A stretch of DNA of 64,000 nt. It comes from Novosphingobium sp. SG751A. GTDB lineage: Bacteria > Pseudomonadota > Alphaproteobacteria > Sphingomonadales > Sphingomonadaceae. The notes under the pieces are model-generated. The model saw only the letters and a program-made list of their open reading frames with translations. It searched no databases and was not told the origin of the DNA. The stretch covers positions 124,001-188,000 of the forward strand of contig NZ_JABGCB010000010.1 in NCBI RefSeq assembly GCF_013149295.1, written 5' to 3'. The position numbers were made by a program, and so were the translations under genes. Positions 55,526 through 64,000 of this stretch are shown here, in pieces (position 1 is the first letter of the stretch; the number at the start of each line of letters is the position of its first letter).

Positions 55526-56989
55526 ATGATCGTCACATTCCTCGCCAACCCGCCCGCTTCTGTCCTTGCGCCGGTCGCCCGTTTCGTGGGCGGCGAGGGA
55601 TGGGAAGAAGGTTTGCCCGCCGTGATCGCGGCGGGCGCGCGGGCGGCGCGCTTTGCGGGGCGCACGGGGCAATTGTTCGAAGGCTTTGCCGATGTCGATG
55701 GCGTGGTCAGCCGTCTGGCGCTGGTCGGCCTTGGCGAAAGCGATGGCGATGCCAGTGCCGATGATCGCCGCGCCGCGCTGGAAAAGGCGGGCGGGGCGCT
55801 GGCGGCCAAGTATCGCACCTCGGGCGCGGCGCAGCTGTTGCTGGATGGCGCGGGGCTGGGGTCGGATGAACTGGCCTCGGTCTTGCTGGCGCTCCGCTTG
55901 CGCCTGTGGAAACAGGATTCGTACCGCACCACGCTCAAGGATGATGAAAAGGCCAGCCTTGAGGAAATCGTGGTGATGAACGCCGCCGATGGCGCGCAGT
56001 CCGCATGGGACGCCGCCACCGCCATTGCCGAGGGCGTCGAATTCACTCGCGAACTGGTGACCGAACCGGCCAATGTGCTTTATCCCGAAAGCTTCGTCGA
56101 ACGCATCCGTCAGCGTTTCGCCGGGACGGGCGTGGACATCCGCGTGCTGGACGAAAAGGAAATGCGCGCGCTGGGCATGGGCTCGCTGCTGGGCGTGGCG
56201 CAGGGTTCGGCCCGGCCGCCGCGTCTGGTCGTGCTGGACTGGCGCGGGGGCGAGGCGGGCGCGGCCCCGCTGGCCTTCGTGGGCAAGGGCGTGACCTTTG
56301 ACACCGGCGGCATCAGCCTCAAGCCCGGCGCGGGCATGGAGGACATGAAGTGGGACATGGGCGGCGCGGGCGCGGTGTCGGGCGCGATGCTGACCATCGC
56401 CCGGCGCAAGGCGAAGCTGAATGTCGTCGGCATCCTTGGGTTGGTTGAAAACATGCCCGACGGCAATGCCCAGCGCCCCGGTGATGTGGTCACGTCCATG
56501 TCGGGCCAGACCATCGAGGTCATCAACACCGACGCCGAAGGCCGCCTCGTGCTGTGCGATGCGCTCACCTTTGTTCAGCGCGAGTATAAGCCTGCGCGCA
56601 TTGTCGATCTGGCCACGCTGACCGGCGCAATCATTATGAGCCTGGCGCATGAATATGCCGGGCTGTTCTCGAATGACGACACGCTTTCGGCCGAACTGAC
56701 CAAGGCGGGCGAGGCCACCGGCGACAAGCTGTGGCGGATGCCGATGGGCGCGGTCTATGACAAGATGATCGACAGCCCGATTGCCGATATGAAGAATGTC
56801 GGCGGGCGCTTCGGCGGCTCGATCACGGCGGCGCAATTCCTCGCCCGCTATATCGACAAGGGTACCCCCTGGGCGCATCTCGACATTGCCGGTACGGTGT
56901 GGACCGACAAGCCGGGGGCGACATGGGACAAGGGCGCGACCGGCTTTGGCGTGCGTCTGCTCGACGCTCTGGTGCGCGGCGCCGAGTAA
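55526..56989 (+). CDS. pepA: Leucyl aminopeptidase
   Basis: Two-metal M17 aminopeptidase removing N-terminal residues. 487 aa; AAGGAG 6 nt before ATG 55526. Metal and catalytic blocks: FVGKGVTFDTGGISLKPG, MKWDMGGAGAVSGAM and the signature NTDAEGRLVLCDAL. N-terminal macro-like domain is present. PepA can also bind DNA in some bacteria; nothing here speaks for that. It ends one base before the holC start. Confidence 0.97.
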   Translation: MIVTFLANPPASVLAPVARFVGGEGWEEGLPAVIAAGARAARFAGRTGQLFEGFADVDGVVSRLALVGLGESDGDASADDRRAALEKAGGALAAKYRTSGAAQLLLDGAGLGSDELASVLLALRLRLWKQDSYRTTLKDDEKASLEEIVVMNAADGAQSAWDAATAIAEGVEFTRELVTEPANVLYPESFVERIRQRFAGTGVDIRVLDEKEMRALGMGSLLGVAQGSARPPRLVVLDWRGGEAGAAPLAFVGKGVTFDTGGISLKPGAGMEDMKWDMGGAGAVSGAMLTIARRKAKLNVVGILGLVENMPDGNAQRPGDVVTSMSGQTIEVINTDAEGRLVLCDALTFVQREYKPARIVDLATLTGAIIMSLAHEYAGLFSNDDTLSAELTKAGEATGDKLWRMPMGAVYDKMIDSPIADMKNVGGRFGGSITAAQFLARYIDKGTPWAHLDIAGTVWTDKPGATWDKGATGFGVRLLDALVRGAE

Positions 56990-57430
56990 ATGCAGGCCGA
57001 TTTCTACCTGCTGGAATCCGGCGGCCCGGAACTGGCCCTTGCCCCGCTTGCGGGCAAGGTGCTGGAGACGGGCGGCCGCCTGCTGGTGGTGGCGGGCGAG
57101 GGCGCGGCGCGGGAGCGGATTTCGCAGGCTCTGTGGAGTGCGGGGGCGGAAAGCTTTCTGGCCAATGGGATTGCCGGGGGCGAACATGACGCGCGCCAGC
57201 CTATCCTGATCGCCGATGATGTGGCCCCGTCCAATGGCGCGCGTTTCCTCGCTCTGGCCGATGGCGTCTGGCGCGAGCCGGGCGAGGGAGATTTCGACCG
57301 CGTCCTGCTGGTCTTTGGCGAGGCCGAGCGCGTGGCCGCGCGCGAAACATGGCGCCTGCTCAAAGGGCGCGAAGGGTGGCAATGCCGCTTCTTTCGCCGG
57401 GAAGGCCGGAAATGGACGCAAGCGGGATAA
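56990..57430 (+). CDS. holC: DNA polymerase III subunit chi
   Basis: Clamp-loader accessory subunit linking the replisome to SSB. 146 aa; begins QADFYLLESGG and carries LADGVWREPGEGDFDRVLLVFGE and the C-terminal WRLLKGREGWQCRFFRR. ATG 56990 follows the pepA stop immediately, so translation is coupled. The window also holds the alpha subunit gene at its left end. pepA-holC is a common alphaproteobacterial pair. Confidence 0.92.
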   Translation: MQADFYLLESGGPELALAPLAGKVLETGGRLLVVAGEGAARERISQALWSAGAESFLANGIAGGEHDARQPILIADDVAPSNGARFLALADGVWREPGEGDFDRVLLVFGEAERVAARETWRLLKGREGWQCRFFRREGRKWTQAG

Positions 57431-57516
57431 TGGTCACCCTTGCAGGAGGCGGCGCGAAAGGCTAGGGGGCCGCGCAACAGGGCCTTTAAGGCCCATCCAA
57501 CGCAAGGAACAGCATC

Positions 57517-57939
57517 ATGGCGCTTACCCGCACCTTCTCGATCATCAAGCCCGACGCCACCCGCCGCAACCTGACCGGCGCCGTCACCAAGATGCTGGAA
57601 GAAGCCGGCCTGCGCGTCGTCGCCAGCAAGCGCATCCAGATGAGCAAGGAACAGGCCGAAGGCTTCTATGCCGTTCACGCCGAACGCCCCTTCTTCAACG
57701 ATCTGGTTTCGTTCATGATCTCGGGCCCGGTCGTGGTGCAGGTTCTGGAAGGCGAAGACGCCGTGAAGCGTAACCGCGACATCATGGGCGCCACCAACCC
57801 CGCCAACGCCGACGCCGGCACCATCCGCAAGGAACTGGCCGAATCGATCGAAGCCAACTCGGTCCACGGTTCGGACAGCGAAGAAAACGCCGCGATCGAA
57901 ATCGCCTACTTCTTCAAGCCGGAAGAAATCGTCGGCTAA
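57517..57939 (+). CDS. ndk: Nucleoside diphosphate kinase
   Basis: Transfers the gamma-phosphate of ATP to (d)NDPs by a phosphohistidine intermediate. 140 aa; [14 protein letters not shown] at the N-terminus and active-site His117 in [12 protein letters not shown], preceded by [14 protein letters not shown]. It follows holC by 86 bp, likely with its own transcription start, and is followed by a strong terminator. Confidence 0.98.
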   Translation: MALTRTFSIIKPDATRRNLTGAVTKMLEEAGLRVVASKRIQMSKEQAEGFYAVHAERPFFNDLVSFMISGPVVVQVLEGEDAVKRNRDIMGATNPANADAGTIRKELAESIEANSVHGSDSEENAAIEIAYFFKPEEIVG

Positions 57940-57963
57940 TCGTTGACGTTTTGATGGTTTAAA

Positions 57964-58003
57964 AAAGCCGCCGGGAGGGGATGACCTTTCCGGCGGCTTT
58001 TTG
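57964..58003 (+). terminator. Intrinsic terminator of ndk
   Basis: AAAGCCGCCGG (57964-57974) pairs with CCGGCGGCTTT (57990-58000), followed by TTG and TTTCC. Confidence 0.8.
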
Positions 58004-58016
58004 TTTCCGGTTTTAT

Positions 58017-58209
58017 GCCTCCGGCGGGCAAAGGGCGGGGGCCCTTTGCAATCCCGATACTGTCATGGTTACGCTATAGGTTCGATCTAGCGTAACGCTG
58101 CAGCGCCGCAGGCTTTATAAACCGCTTCGCGGAACAGCGCTCTCTGGCCAATGATGCGCCACCCATTAACGGGATTGCAAAGGGCGCCCGCCCTTTGCCC
58201 GCCGGAGGC
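58017..58209. repeat. REP/BIME-like element, copy 2, with 40-bp inverted arms
   Basis: 193 bp. Arms 58017-58056 and 58170-58209 are reverse complements with one mismatch in 40. Each arm is itself a hairpin, GCAAAGGG-6 nt-CCCTTTGC, flanked by GCCTCCGGCGG and AATCCCG. The middle 113 bp includes CGCCGCAGGCTTTATAAA and GCGCCACCCATTAA shared with copy 1. It lies between the convergent ends of ndk and purN. No open frame or flanking target duplication is seen. A paired-REP or small non-autonomous element fits. Confidence 0.85.
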
Positions 58210-58217
58210 AAGCCTTT

Positions 58218-59174
58218 TTAAAACTGATCCGCCACATCCATCAACCGGGTCAACCGCTTGGGCGCCACACTGCGCCAGCTACGCGCCAGCCAATCGGACA
58301 CCTGATCCCAATCGACATCGGCGCGGTTGAGGATGAGGCCCGCCCAGCCGCTGGCCCCATAATAGGCAGGCCGGAACCACGCTTCGGGATCGGCGTCGAT
58401 CAGGGCGTTCATTTCGTCCTGCCCGCTGGTTTTTACAAGCAGCGCGATATGCGGTTCGCCGTGATGCTGGTCGTTGAAATAGGCGAAGAATTTTCCGCCC
58501 TGAATGGCCCAGCCCGGCGAGCCGTGGCTCTCACGAGCCTCTACCTCTGGCAATGCGGCGGCCAGTTCCGACACCCGCGCCAACAGCCAGTCCGCACGAT
58601 AGGGCCGCGTCACCAGTTCGGTCAGGCAGCGCGCATAAAGCTGATGCTCGGCAAACAGCACGCGTCCGGCAAGGCTCTCGGCCGTATCGCCGGGGATGAT
58701 TGCCACCGGGGTCTGGCCCAGAATCGGCCCATCGTCCAACTCGGGCGTCACCAGATGGACGGTCACGCCGCCATGGCTGTCGCCCGCCTCAATGGCGCGC
58801 TCGTGGGTGTGCAGCCCCTTGTATTTGGGCAGCAGCGAGGGGTGGATATTGAGCATCCGTCCCGTCCAGCCGGAAACGAACTGCGCCGTCAGAATGCGCA
58901 TATAGCCCGCCAGCGCGACATATTCCGCGCCGGAGGCTCGAATGGCAGCATCCATCGCCATGTCATGATCGGCCCGCGCCATACCCTTATGGGGCAGGGC
59001 ATAGGTGGCCACGCCCTCGGCGGCGGCCAGTTTCAGGCCGCCGGCTTGCGGGTTATTGCTGGCCACCAGCACGATTTCGAAGGGGCACTCAGGCGCACGG
59101 CTCGCATAGAGCAGCGCGGCCATATTCGTGCCACCACCCGAAATCAGGACAGCGACCTTCGCGCGTTCACGCAT
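58218..59174 (-). CDS. purN: Phosphoribosylglycinamide formyltransferase fused to a YjbR/MmcQ-like domain
   Basis: 318 residues. Residues 1-190 are a complete PurN (10-formyl-THF-dependent third step of purine synthesis): [14 protein letters not shown], catalytic Asn109 and His111 in [16 protein letters not shown], Asp147 in [10 protein letters not shown]. Residues about 203-315 form a second domain resembling MmcQ/YjbR (DUF419): [36 protein letters not shown], and [10 protein letters not shown]. Normal PurN is about 190-215 aa. The ATG overlaps the purM stop by 8 bp. The added domain's role is unknown; a DNA-binding-like fold is described for the family. Confidence 0.92.
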   Translation of the reverse strand: MRERAKVAVLISGGGTNMAALLYASRAPECPFEIVLVASNNPQAGGLKLAAAEGVATYALPHKGMARADHDMAMDAAIRASGAEYVALAGYMRILTAQFVSGWTGRMLNIHPSLLPKYKGLHTHERAIEAGDSHGGVTVHLVTPELDDGPILGQTPVAIIPGDTAESLAGRVLFAEHQLYARCLTELVTRPYRADWLLARVSELAAALPEVEARESHGSPGWAIQGGKFFAYFNDQHHGEPHIALLVKTSGQDEMNALIDADPEAWFRPAYYGASGWAGLILNRADVDWDQVSDWLARSWRSVAPKRLTRLMDVADQF

Positions 59175-60276
59175 TATGGGTGGCTTCCCATGCCTCGCGG
59201 GCGCTCCACGCCTCGGCGCTGCCGATCACGGTGCAGCCGCGCGCGCCTTCGCGGATTTCGCCGATGCGGAACACCGTCTCGCCCGCAGCCGCCAGATCGG
59301 CGGCCAGCGCCTCGGCCTCATCAGCCTTGACCGCCAGCACCATGCCGATGCCGCAGTTGAAAGTGCGCGCCATTTCGCCCGGCTCGATATTGCCCTGCGC
59401 CTGAAGGAAGGCCATCAGACGGCTCTGTTCCCAAGCATCGGCGCTGATATAGGCATGCAGCCCCTCGGGCAACACGCGGGGGACGTTTTCGAGCAGGCCG
59501 CCGCCGGTGATATGGGCCAGCGCGTTGATGCGGCCGGAACGGATGAAGGGCAGCAGCGTCTTCACATAGATGCGAGTCGGCTCGATCAGATAGTCGATCA
59601 GCAGGCGGTCGGCATCGAACAGCGCGGGGCGGTCCAGCTTCCACCCCTTGTCGGCGGCCAGACGGCGCACCAGCGAATAGCCGTTGGAATGTACCCCCGA
59701 CGAGGCCAGACCCAACAGCACATCGCCCGCCGCAACCCGGTCGCCGGTCAGTTGCTCGCCGCGCTCCACCGCGCCGACACAGAAACCGGCAAGGTCATAG
59801 TCACCGGCGGCATACATGCCCGGCATTTCGGCCGTCTCGCCCCCGATCAGCGCACAGCCTGCGATCCGGCAACCCTCGGCAATACCGGCGATCACACGCT
59901 CGGCCACGCCGTTTTCCAGCTTGCCCGTGGCGAAATAGTCGAGGAAGAACAGCGGTTCGGCGCCCTGCACGATCAGATCGTTGACGCACATGGCGACAAG
60001 GTCAATGCCGATCTTGTCATGGCGGTCATGGTCGATGGCCAGCTTGACCTTGGTGCCCACGCCATCATTGCCCGCCACCAGCAGCGGGTCTTTGTAGCCC
60101 GCTGCCCGAGGATCGAAAAAGCCGCCGAAACCGCCAAGATCCGCGTCCGCGCCGGGGCGGCGGGTCGATTTGGCCAGCGGGCCGATGGCCTTCACCAACG
60201 CATTGCCGGCGGCAATCGAAACGCCGGCGTCCTCATACGTGTAATTGGTGGGGCCAGAGGCTGTGGTGTCGGTCAT
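59167..60276 (-). CDS. purM: Phosphoribosylformylglycinamidine cyclo-ligase
   Basis: AIR synthetase, fifth step of purine synthesis. 369 aa. Conserved [76 protein letters not shown] and [15 protein letters not shown]. Translation is coupled to purN by an 8-bp overlap. The divergent gene at 60375 starts about 98 bp away, leaving a short shared promoter region. Confidence 0.98.
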   Translation of the reverse strand: MTDTTASGPTNYTYEDAGVSIAAGNALVKAIGPLAKSTRRPGADADLGGFGGFFDPRAAGYKDPLLVAGNDGVGTKVKLAIDHDRHDKIGIDLVAMCVNDLIVQGAEPLFFLDYFATGKLENGVAERVIAGIAEGCRIAGCALIGGETAEMPGMYAAGDYDLAGFCVGAVERGEQLTGDRVAAGDVLLGLASSGVHSNGYSLVRRLAADKGWKLDRPALFDADRLLIDYLIEPTRIYVKTLLPFIRSGRINALAHITGGGLLENVPRVLPEGLHAYISADAWEQSRLMAFLQAQGNIEPGEMARTFNCGIGMVLAVKADEAEALAADLAAAGETVFRIGEIREGARGCTVIGSAEAWSAREAWEATHNA

Positions 60277-60374
60277 GGGGTCTTGCTCGCTTACGAAGAA
60301 ATCATGTTTGCGGGCCGCCTAGCGCTTTCCTGCTTGGATTTCCATGCCCGATTGGGCAATAGCGACCCTTGAAC

Positions 60375-61694
60375 ATGACAAATCCGGCAAATCTTCTCGC
60401 ACGGCGTGGCCTGATCGCGCTTCTTCCCCGTGGTTTTGTCGCGCGCGGCGCGCTGGCGGCGGGTCTGCTGGCGGCGGGCGTCGTGGCTTTTGTCGGCCCT
60501 GATCGCCTGTTGGCACAAATCGAGGGCGAGCGAGGCATCGCCCCGGTGGTGGCCAGCAATGACATCGAAATCGGCAATATCGAGGTCGATGCCACCGGCA
60601 GGAATGCGCAGGAGGCCAAGCTCAATGGCTGGCGCGAGGCCTATAAAAAGGCTTGGGAAGCCGCCCATGGCCCCGCGCTGGACGTGGGCACGATTGAGAG
60701 CATTGTGGCGGGTGTGGTGGTGGATCGCGAGGAAATCGGGCCGCATCGCTATCGTGCAAAGCTGGTGATCGCCTTCGACCGGAGCCGGGCCGGGCAATAT
60801 GGCGCGGGCAATGGCGGCGTCGCGGTGCGTTCCGCGCCGATGCTGGTGATTCCCATGTTGACCTCGGGCGGGGTGGGGCAGGTATTTGAAGTACGCAGCC
60901 CATGGCAAAAGGTCTGGGCCGAATATCGCACCGGGGCCAGCGCGATTGATTATGTGCGCGCCAATGGCGGCGGCGCCGATTCGCTGCTGATCAACGCGGG
61001 CCAGCCCGGACGGCGCAGCCGCGTCTGGTGGCGCGGTCTGCTGGACCAGTTTGGTGCCTCTGATGTGCTGATCCCCGCCGCGCGGCTGGAACGGCAATGG
61101 CCCGGCGGGCCGGTGAAGGGCTTTTTTACCGCGCGCTATGGCCCGGATAATGTCGCTTTGGGTTCTTTTGAGCTGAGCGCTTCGGATGATAGCGCCGTGC
61201 CCGCGATGCTGGCACAGGCGCTGGCGCGGATGGACCAGATTTATACCGATGCGCTGACGCGCGGGCTGTTGCGGCCCGATCCCACGCTCTCGGTTGATCA
61301 TCCCACGATGGAGCCGGGGCTGGCCTCGCTGATCGCCGCAGGCCGCGCCGCCGAGGCCGCCGCCGCAGCCCAGGCCGCCGCCGAACATGCCGCCGATGAG
61401 GCCGCCGCCGCCGAGGCTGTTACCGCACAGCCGGTTGCGCCCCAGCCCAAGCCGGGCGGCGCGGCGCTGACCATTCAATTCGCCTCGCCCGATGCGCGCG
61501 CGGTGGATCAGGCGCTGGCCGCTGTGCGCGGCGTGGCGGGGGTGGACAATGCGGCCACCACTTCGATCGCGATTGGCGGAACTTCGGTGATGCGCGCGCA
61601 GTTCAACGGCAATGCCGACGCTTTGGCGGCGGCTTTGCGCAAGGCCGGGTGGCAGGTCAGCGTGGCAGGGGCCGCGCTGCGCATCCGCCGATAG
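60375..61694 (+). CDS. DUF2066-like exported protein
   Basis: 439 residues with an N-terminal hydrophobic segment (GALAAGLLAAGVVAFVG) and the DUF2066-like NIEVDATGRNAQEAKLNGWREA. Later parts: an Ala-rich stretch (about 315-355) and a C-terminal ferredoxin-like beta-alpha-beta piece (LTIQFASPDARAVDQALAAV) repeated with FNGNADALAAALRKAGWQV. In other proteobacteria DUF2066 genes also sit between purM and hda, which supports the name; function is unknown. ATG 60375 is chosen over TTG 60369. It lies 6 bp before hdaA. Confidence 0.72.
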   Translation: MTNPANLLARRGLIALLPRGFVARGALAAGLLAAGVVAFVGPDRLLAQIEGERGIAPVVASNDIEIGNIEVDATGRNAQEAKLNGWREAYKKAWEAAHGPALDVGTIESIVAGVVVDREEIGPHRYRAKLVIAFDRSRAGQYGAGNGGVAVRSAPMLVIPMLTSGGVGQVFEVRSPWQKVWAEYRTGASAIDYVRANGGGADSLLINAGQPGRRSRVWWRGLLDQFGASDVLIPAARLERQWPGGPVKGFFTARYGPDNVALGSFELSASDDSAVPAMLAQALARMDQIYTDALTRGLLRPDPTLSVDHPTMEPGLASLIAAGRAAEAAAAAQAAAEHAADEAAAAEAVTAQPVAPQPKPGGAALTIQFASPDARAVDQALAAVRGVAGVDNAATTSIAIGGTSVMRAQFNGNADALAAALRKAGWQVSVAGAALRIRR

Positions 61695-61700
61695 AGATTT

Positions 61701-62342
61701 ATGAGCAAAATTATGAAAAAACCCGCATCCAGTCAGTTCGCGCTGCCGCTGGCCCCCGATCAGTCGCCCAGCGCCGCGCGCATTGTCGTGGGCGAGGGCA
61801 ATGCTTCGGCGATTGCCGCGCTGTCCGCGCCGGAAAGCTGGCCGTTTCGCACCGCGATCCTTTCCGGCCCGCCGCGTTCGGGCAAGAGCCTGCTGGCCGC
61901 ATGGTTTGCCGAGAGCGGCGGCGTGGCGCTCGACGATGCCGACACTATGGACGAAACCGCTGTGTTTCACCGATGGAATCGCGCGCAGGAGGAAAAGACG
62001 CCTCTGCTGCTGACCACCACCGCGCGCGAGGGCGGGTGGAAGATCACGCTGCCCGACCTTGGCTCGCGCATGGGGGCCGCGCTCTGGCTGGATATTGAGG
62101 CGCCCGACGACGAGATGATGGCCGACCTGATCGCGGCCCATGCCGAAACGCGCCTGCTGCCTTTGACCGACGATCATGCGCGCTATCTTGCAAGCCGGTG
62201 CGAGCGTACCCATATCGTCGCCGAACGTCTGGTGGCGACAATTGACCGGCTGTCTCTGGAGCGCAAGGCGCCGCCCGGACAGGCGATTTTGCGTGACGCG
62301 CTGGAGGAGTTGAATGGATCTGCCGAACCGCGTATGTTGTAA
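61701..62342 (+). CDS. hdaA: Regulatory inactivation of DnaA protein HdaA
   Basis: DnaA-related AAA+ protein that, with the beta clamp, stimulates hydrolysis of DnaA-ATP and limits re-initiation. 213 aa: QFALPL at residues 12-17 is a clamp-binding motif; the P-loop is LSGPPRSGKSLLAAWF; Walker B-like VALDDADTM; AAA+ lid ARYLASRCERTHIVAERL. ATG 61713 is an alternative start that keeps the clamp motif. Operonic with the DUF2066-like gene and divergent from purM, an arrangement that recurs in proteobacteria. Confidence 0.88.
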   Translation: MSKIMKKPASSQFALPLAPDQSPSAARIVVGEGNASAIAALSAPESWPFRTAILSGPPRSGKSLLAAWFAESGGVALDDADTMDETAVFHRWNRAQEEKTPLLLTTTAREGGWKITLPDLGSRMGAALWLDIEAPDDEMMADLIAAHAETRLLPLTDDHARYLASRCERTHIVAERLVATIDRLSLERKAPPGQAILRDALEELNGSAEPRML

Positions 62343-62400
62343 AGCATAGCGATAAAGGCGGACGCGGGATTGCCTGCGGCGCGCAGAGGGATTTTGAGGG

Positions 62401-63093
62401 ATGGTTTCAGGTCTGATCGCCTATCTGGACTCGATTGTCGCGCGCGATCCGGCGCCGCGTTCGCGTTGGGAAGTGCTGCTCTATCCGGGCCTGTGGGCGG
62501 TGGGCTTTCACCGCGTGGCCCATGCGTTTTTCCGGGCGCGGCTGTTCTTTCTGGCCCGCATGGTCAACCATCTGGCGCGTTTTTTCACCGCCATCGACAT
62601 CCATCCCGGCGCGACCATCGGCAAGCATCTGTTTATCGACCATGGCTTTACCGTGATCGGCGAAACGGCCGAGATCGGCAATAATGTCACCATCTATCAA
62701 TGCGTGACGCTGGGCGGGACCAATCCGGCCAATGGCATTGGCGGCAAACGCCATCCCACGTTGAGCGATGACAGCATTATCGGTTCGGGCGCCCAGATTC
62801 TGGGCCCGATCACGATTGGCCGCCGCGCGCGCGTGGGCGCCAATGCGGTGGTGACCGAGGATGTGCCCGAGGGCGCGACCATGGTGGGCGTCAAGGCGCG
62901 CAGCACGCTGGTGGCGGCCGAGACATGGGCCAAAGACTTCATCCCCTATGGCACGCCCTGCAAGGAGCCTTGCGCGGATGCCGAACCGGCGGTGGGGCGG
63001 ATCTGCAAGCTGGAGGCCGAAATCGCCGATCTGCGCGCGCAGGTGGCCGATCTGCTGGCCGCCGATCAGCGTCACGATGGGACGAAAGGCTGA
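62401..63093 (+). CDS. cysE: Serine O-acetyltransferase
   Basis: Acetylates L-serine for cysteine synthesis. 230 aa, the short form lacking much of the N-terminal helical domain. Left-handed beta-helix hexapeptides: [59 protein letters not shown] with catalytic His residues. A coiled coil ([20 protein letters not shown]) ends the protein. Monocistronic-looking, 58 bp after hdaA and 9 bp before the DUF2794 gene. Confidence 0.95.
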   Translation: MVSGLIAYLDSIVARDPAPRSRWEVLLYPGLWAVGFHRVAHAFFRARLFFLARMVNHLARFFTAIDIHPGATIGKHLFIDHGFTVIGETAEIGNNVTIYQCVTLGGTNPANGIGGKRHPTLSDDSIIGSGAQILGPITIGRRARVGANAVVTEDVPEGATMVGVKARSTLVAAETWAKDFIPYGTPCKEPCADAEPAVGRICKLEAEIADLRAQVADLLAADQRHDGTKG

Positions 63094-63102
63094 TCTGGCG
63101 GG

Positions 63103-63453
63103 ATGGAGCCGGAGAAGCCGCCCACAGTCGTTGCCTTTCCCCGCCCTGTTTTGCAGGTGGCCTTTGACCGGGCAGAATTGATGCGCATCCTCGACCTTTA
63201 TGGCCGGATGGTCGCGGCGGGCCAATGGCGCGATTATGCGATGGATTTCGGCAAGGAAGCCGCCAGTTTCTCCGCCTTCAAACGCAGCGCCGAAAGGCCG
63301 CAGGCGCGGATCGAAAAGCGGCCCTCTTTGCGCGGAAAACAGGGCATGTGGGCGCTTTATGGCGAGGCTGGGCAGGTTCTGAAGCGCGGCCATGAACTGG
63401 CCGGCGTGCTCAGCATCATCGAGCGGCGACTGGTCAAGATCGTCGAGGGTTAA
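63103..63453 (+). CDS. DUF2794 domain-containing protein
   Basis: 116-residue soluble protein of a family restricted to alphaproteobacteria. Diagnostic segment FDRAELMRILDLYGRMVAAGQWRDYAMDFG followed by AERPQARIEKRPSLRGKQGM and GQVLKRGHELAGVL. No catalytic motif is apparent and the function is unknown. It lies 9 bp after cysE and ends in a 4-bp overlap (TTAA) with the convergent racemase gene. Confidence 0.9.
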   Translation: MEPEKPPTVVAFPRPVLQVAFDRAELMRILDLYGRMVAAGQWRDYAMDFGKEAASFSAFKRSAERPQARIEKRPSLRGKQGMWALYGEAGQVLKRGHELAGVLSIIERRLVKIVEG

Positions 63454-64000
63454 TCGCCCAGCGCGAGTTCCACGGCGGCCGCAGCATGCAGCGCGGTGGT
63501 GTCGAGCAGCGGCACCGGACTGTCGCTCTCATCGACCAGCAGCATGATTTCGGTGCAGCCAAGGATGATCGCCTCGGCCCCCTGTTCGGCCAGACGATGC
63601 AGGATCGCGCGATAGATCGCGCGCGAGGCCGGCAAGACGATACCTGCGATCAGTTCGTCATAGATGATGCGATGGATTTCGGCGCGATCCTGCGTTTCCG
63701 GCGTGATGACCTCCAACCCATGATTGGCCAGACGATCGCGCAGAAAGGGCTGCTCCATGGTAAAGCCCGTCCCGATCAAGCCGATCCGGCGCGCACCCAG
63801 CGACAGCGCAGCCCGCGCCGCGGGATCGGCAATATGCAGCAGGGGCAGGGGCGTTGCCGCTTCGATATCCGGGGCGAGGCGATGCATTGTGTTGGTGCAG
63901 AGCACGAGAGCCTGCGCACCGGCGCGTTCCAAGGCGGTCGCGGCCTCCACCATCCGGGCCGAGAGCGCGCCCCAGTCTCCGGCATGTTGCAGGGCGGCGA
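63450..64000 (-). CDS. Aspartate/glutamate racemase family protein (5' end beyond window)
   Basis: C-terminal about 180 residues; the frame is open through the window edge (residues ALQHAGDWGALSARMVEAA precede the first ATG at 63953, so that ATG is internal). Motifs: ALVLCTNTMHRLAPDIEAA with the first catalytic Cys, and EAIILGCTEIMLLVDE with the second. Interconverts D- and L-forms of Asp or Glu, or a related acid; the family is two-base and cofactor-free. YgeA-like by length and motif spacing. Confidence 0.92.
   Translation of the reverse strand, partial: AALQHAGDWGALSARMVEAATALERAGAQALVLCTNTMHRLAPDIEAATPLPLLHIADPAARAALSLGARRIGLIGTGFTMEQPFLRDRLANHGLEVITPETQDRAEIHRIIYDELIAGIVLPASRAIYRAILHRLAEQGAEAIILGCTEIMLLVDESDSPVPLLDTTALHAAAAVELALGD

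Noticed and set aside
1..64000. CRISPR array, prophage, insertion sequence or genomic island
   Set aside because: No regularly spaced repeats, transposase, integrase, phage structural genes or tRNA-associated direct repeats were seen; gene content and composition are uniform core type.

Overview
The window is a chromosomal stretch of a GC-rich alphaproteobacterium, most likely order Sphingomonadales (Novosphingobium/Sphingomonas-like). Lineage markers seen directly: a circularly permuted two-piece tmRNA gene with tag ANDNEALALAA, an alphaproteobacterial LexA box (GTTC-N7-GTTC) in front of recA, the cell-cycle proteins CckA and CpdR, HdaA, DUF2794 and DUF2062 proteins, and a SapC-family protein. 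Nearly everything is core or lineage-core housekeeping. I see no prophage, insertion sequence, CRISPR array or secretion/toxin island.

Layout. 0-9 kb: 3' part of dnaE, a radical SAM protein, arylamine N-acetyltransferase, moaB, a lytic transglycosylase, a degenerate uracil-DNA-glycosylase-like protein, ispE and an N-formylglutamate amidohydrolase. 9-16 kb: ilvD, nnr, an RNA (uracil-5)-methyltransferase, a MAPEG protein, and the btaA-btaB pair for the phosphorus-free betaine lipid DGTS. 16-20 kb: a compact spermidine locus (carboxyspermidine dehydrogenase, a small DUF486 membrane protein, carboxynorspermidine decarboxylase, ornithine-type decarboxylase). 20-28 kb: smpB, DUF2062 protein, cckA, SOS-boxed recA, alaS. 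28-36 kb: a KefB/C-type antiporter, a TPR protein, icd, a glycosyltransferase and a flippase whose 3' ends overlap inside a perfect palindrome, tRNA-Val(GAC), cpdR and a second N-formylglutamate amidohydrolase. 36-45 kb: a strong small-RNA candidate, SapC-family protein, FAD-linked oxidase, an unknown exported protein, RhlE-type helicase, LacI regulator with a TonB-C-like protein, NUDIX, mscL and ssrA. 45-58 kb: a ribosomal-oxygenase-like cupin protein, a pseudouridine synthase, malate synthase G, the lptD-surA-pdxA-rsmA block, and pepA-holC-ndk. 58-64 kb: purM with purN fused to a YjbR-like domain, divergent from a DUF2066-like gene and hdaA, then cysE, DUF2794 and a partial Asp/Glu racemase.

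Most worth following: (1) an apparent ~104-nt sRNA at 36864-36967 with two C/U-rich anti-Shine-Dalgarno motifs, a promoter and an intrinsic terminator; (2) a REP/BIME-like element with 40-bp inverted arms, present twice, both between convergent genes; (3) btaAB with a possible Pho box; (4) the PurN-YjbR fusion; (5) a 26-bp palindrome holding both stop codons of two convergent genes.
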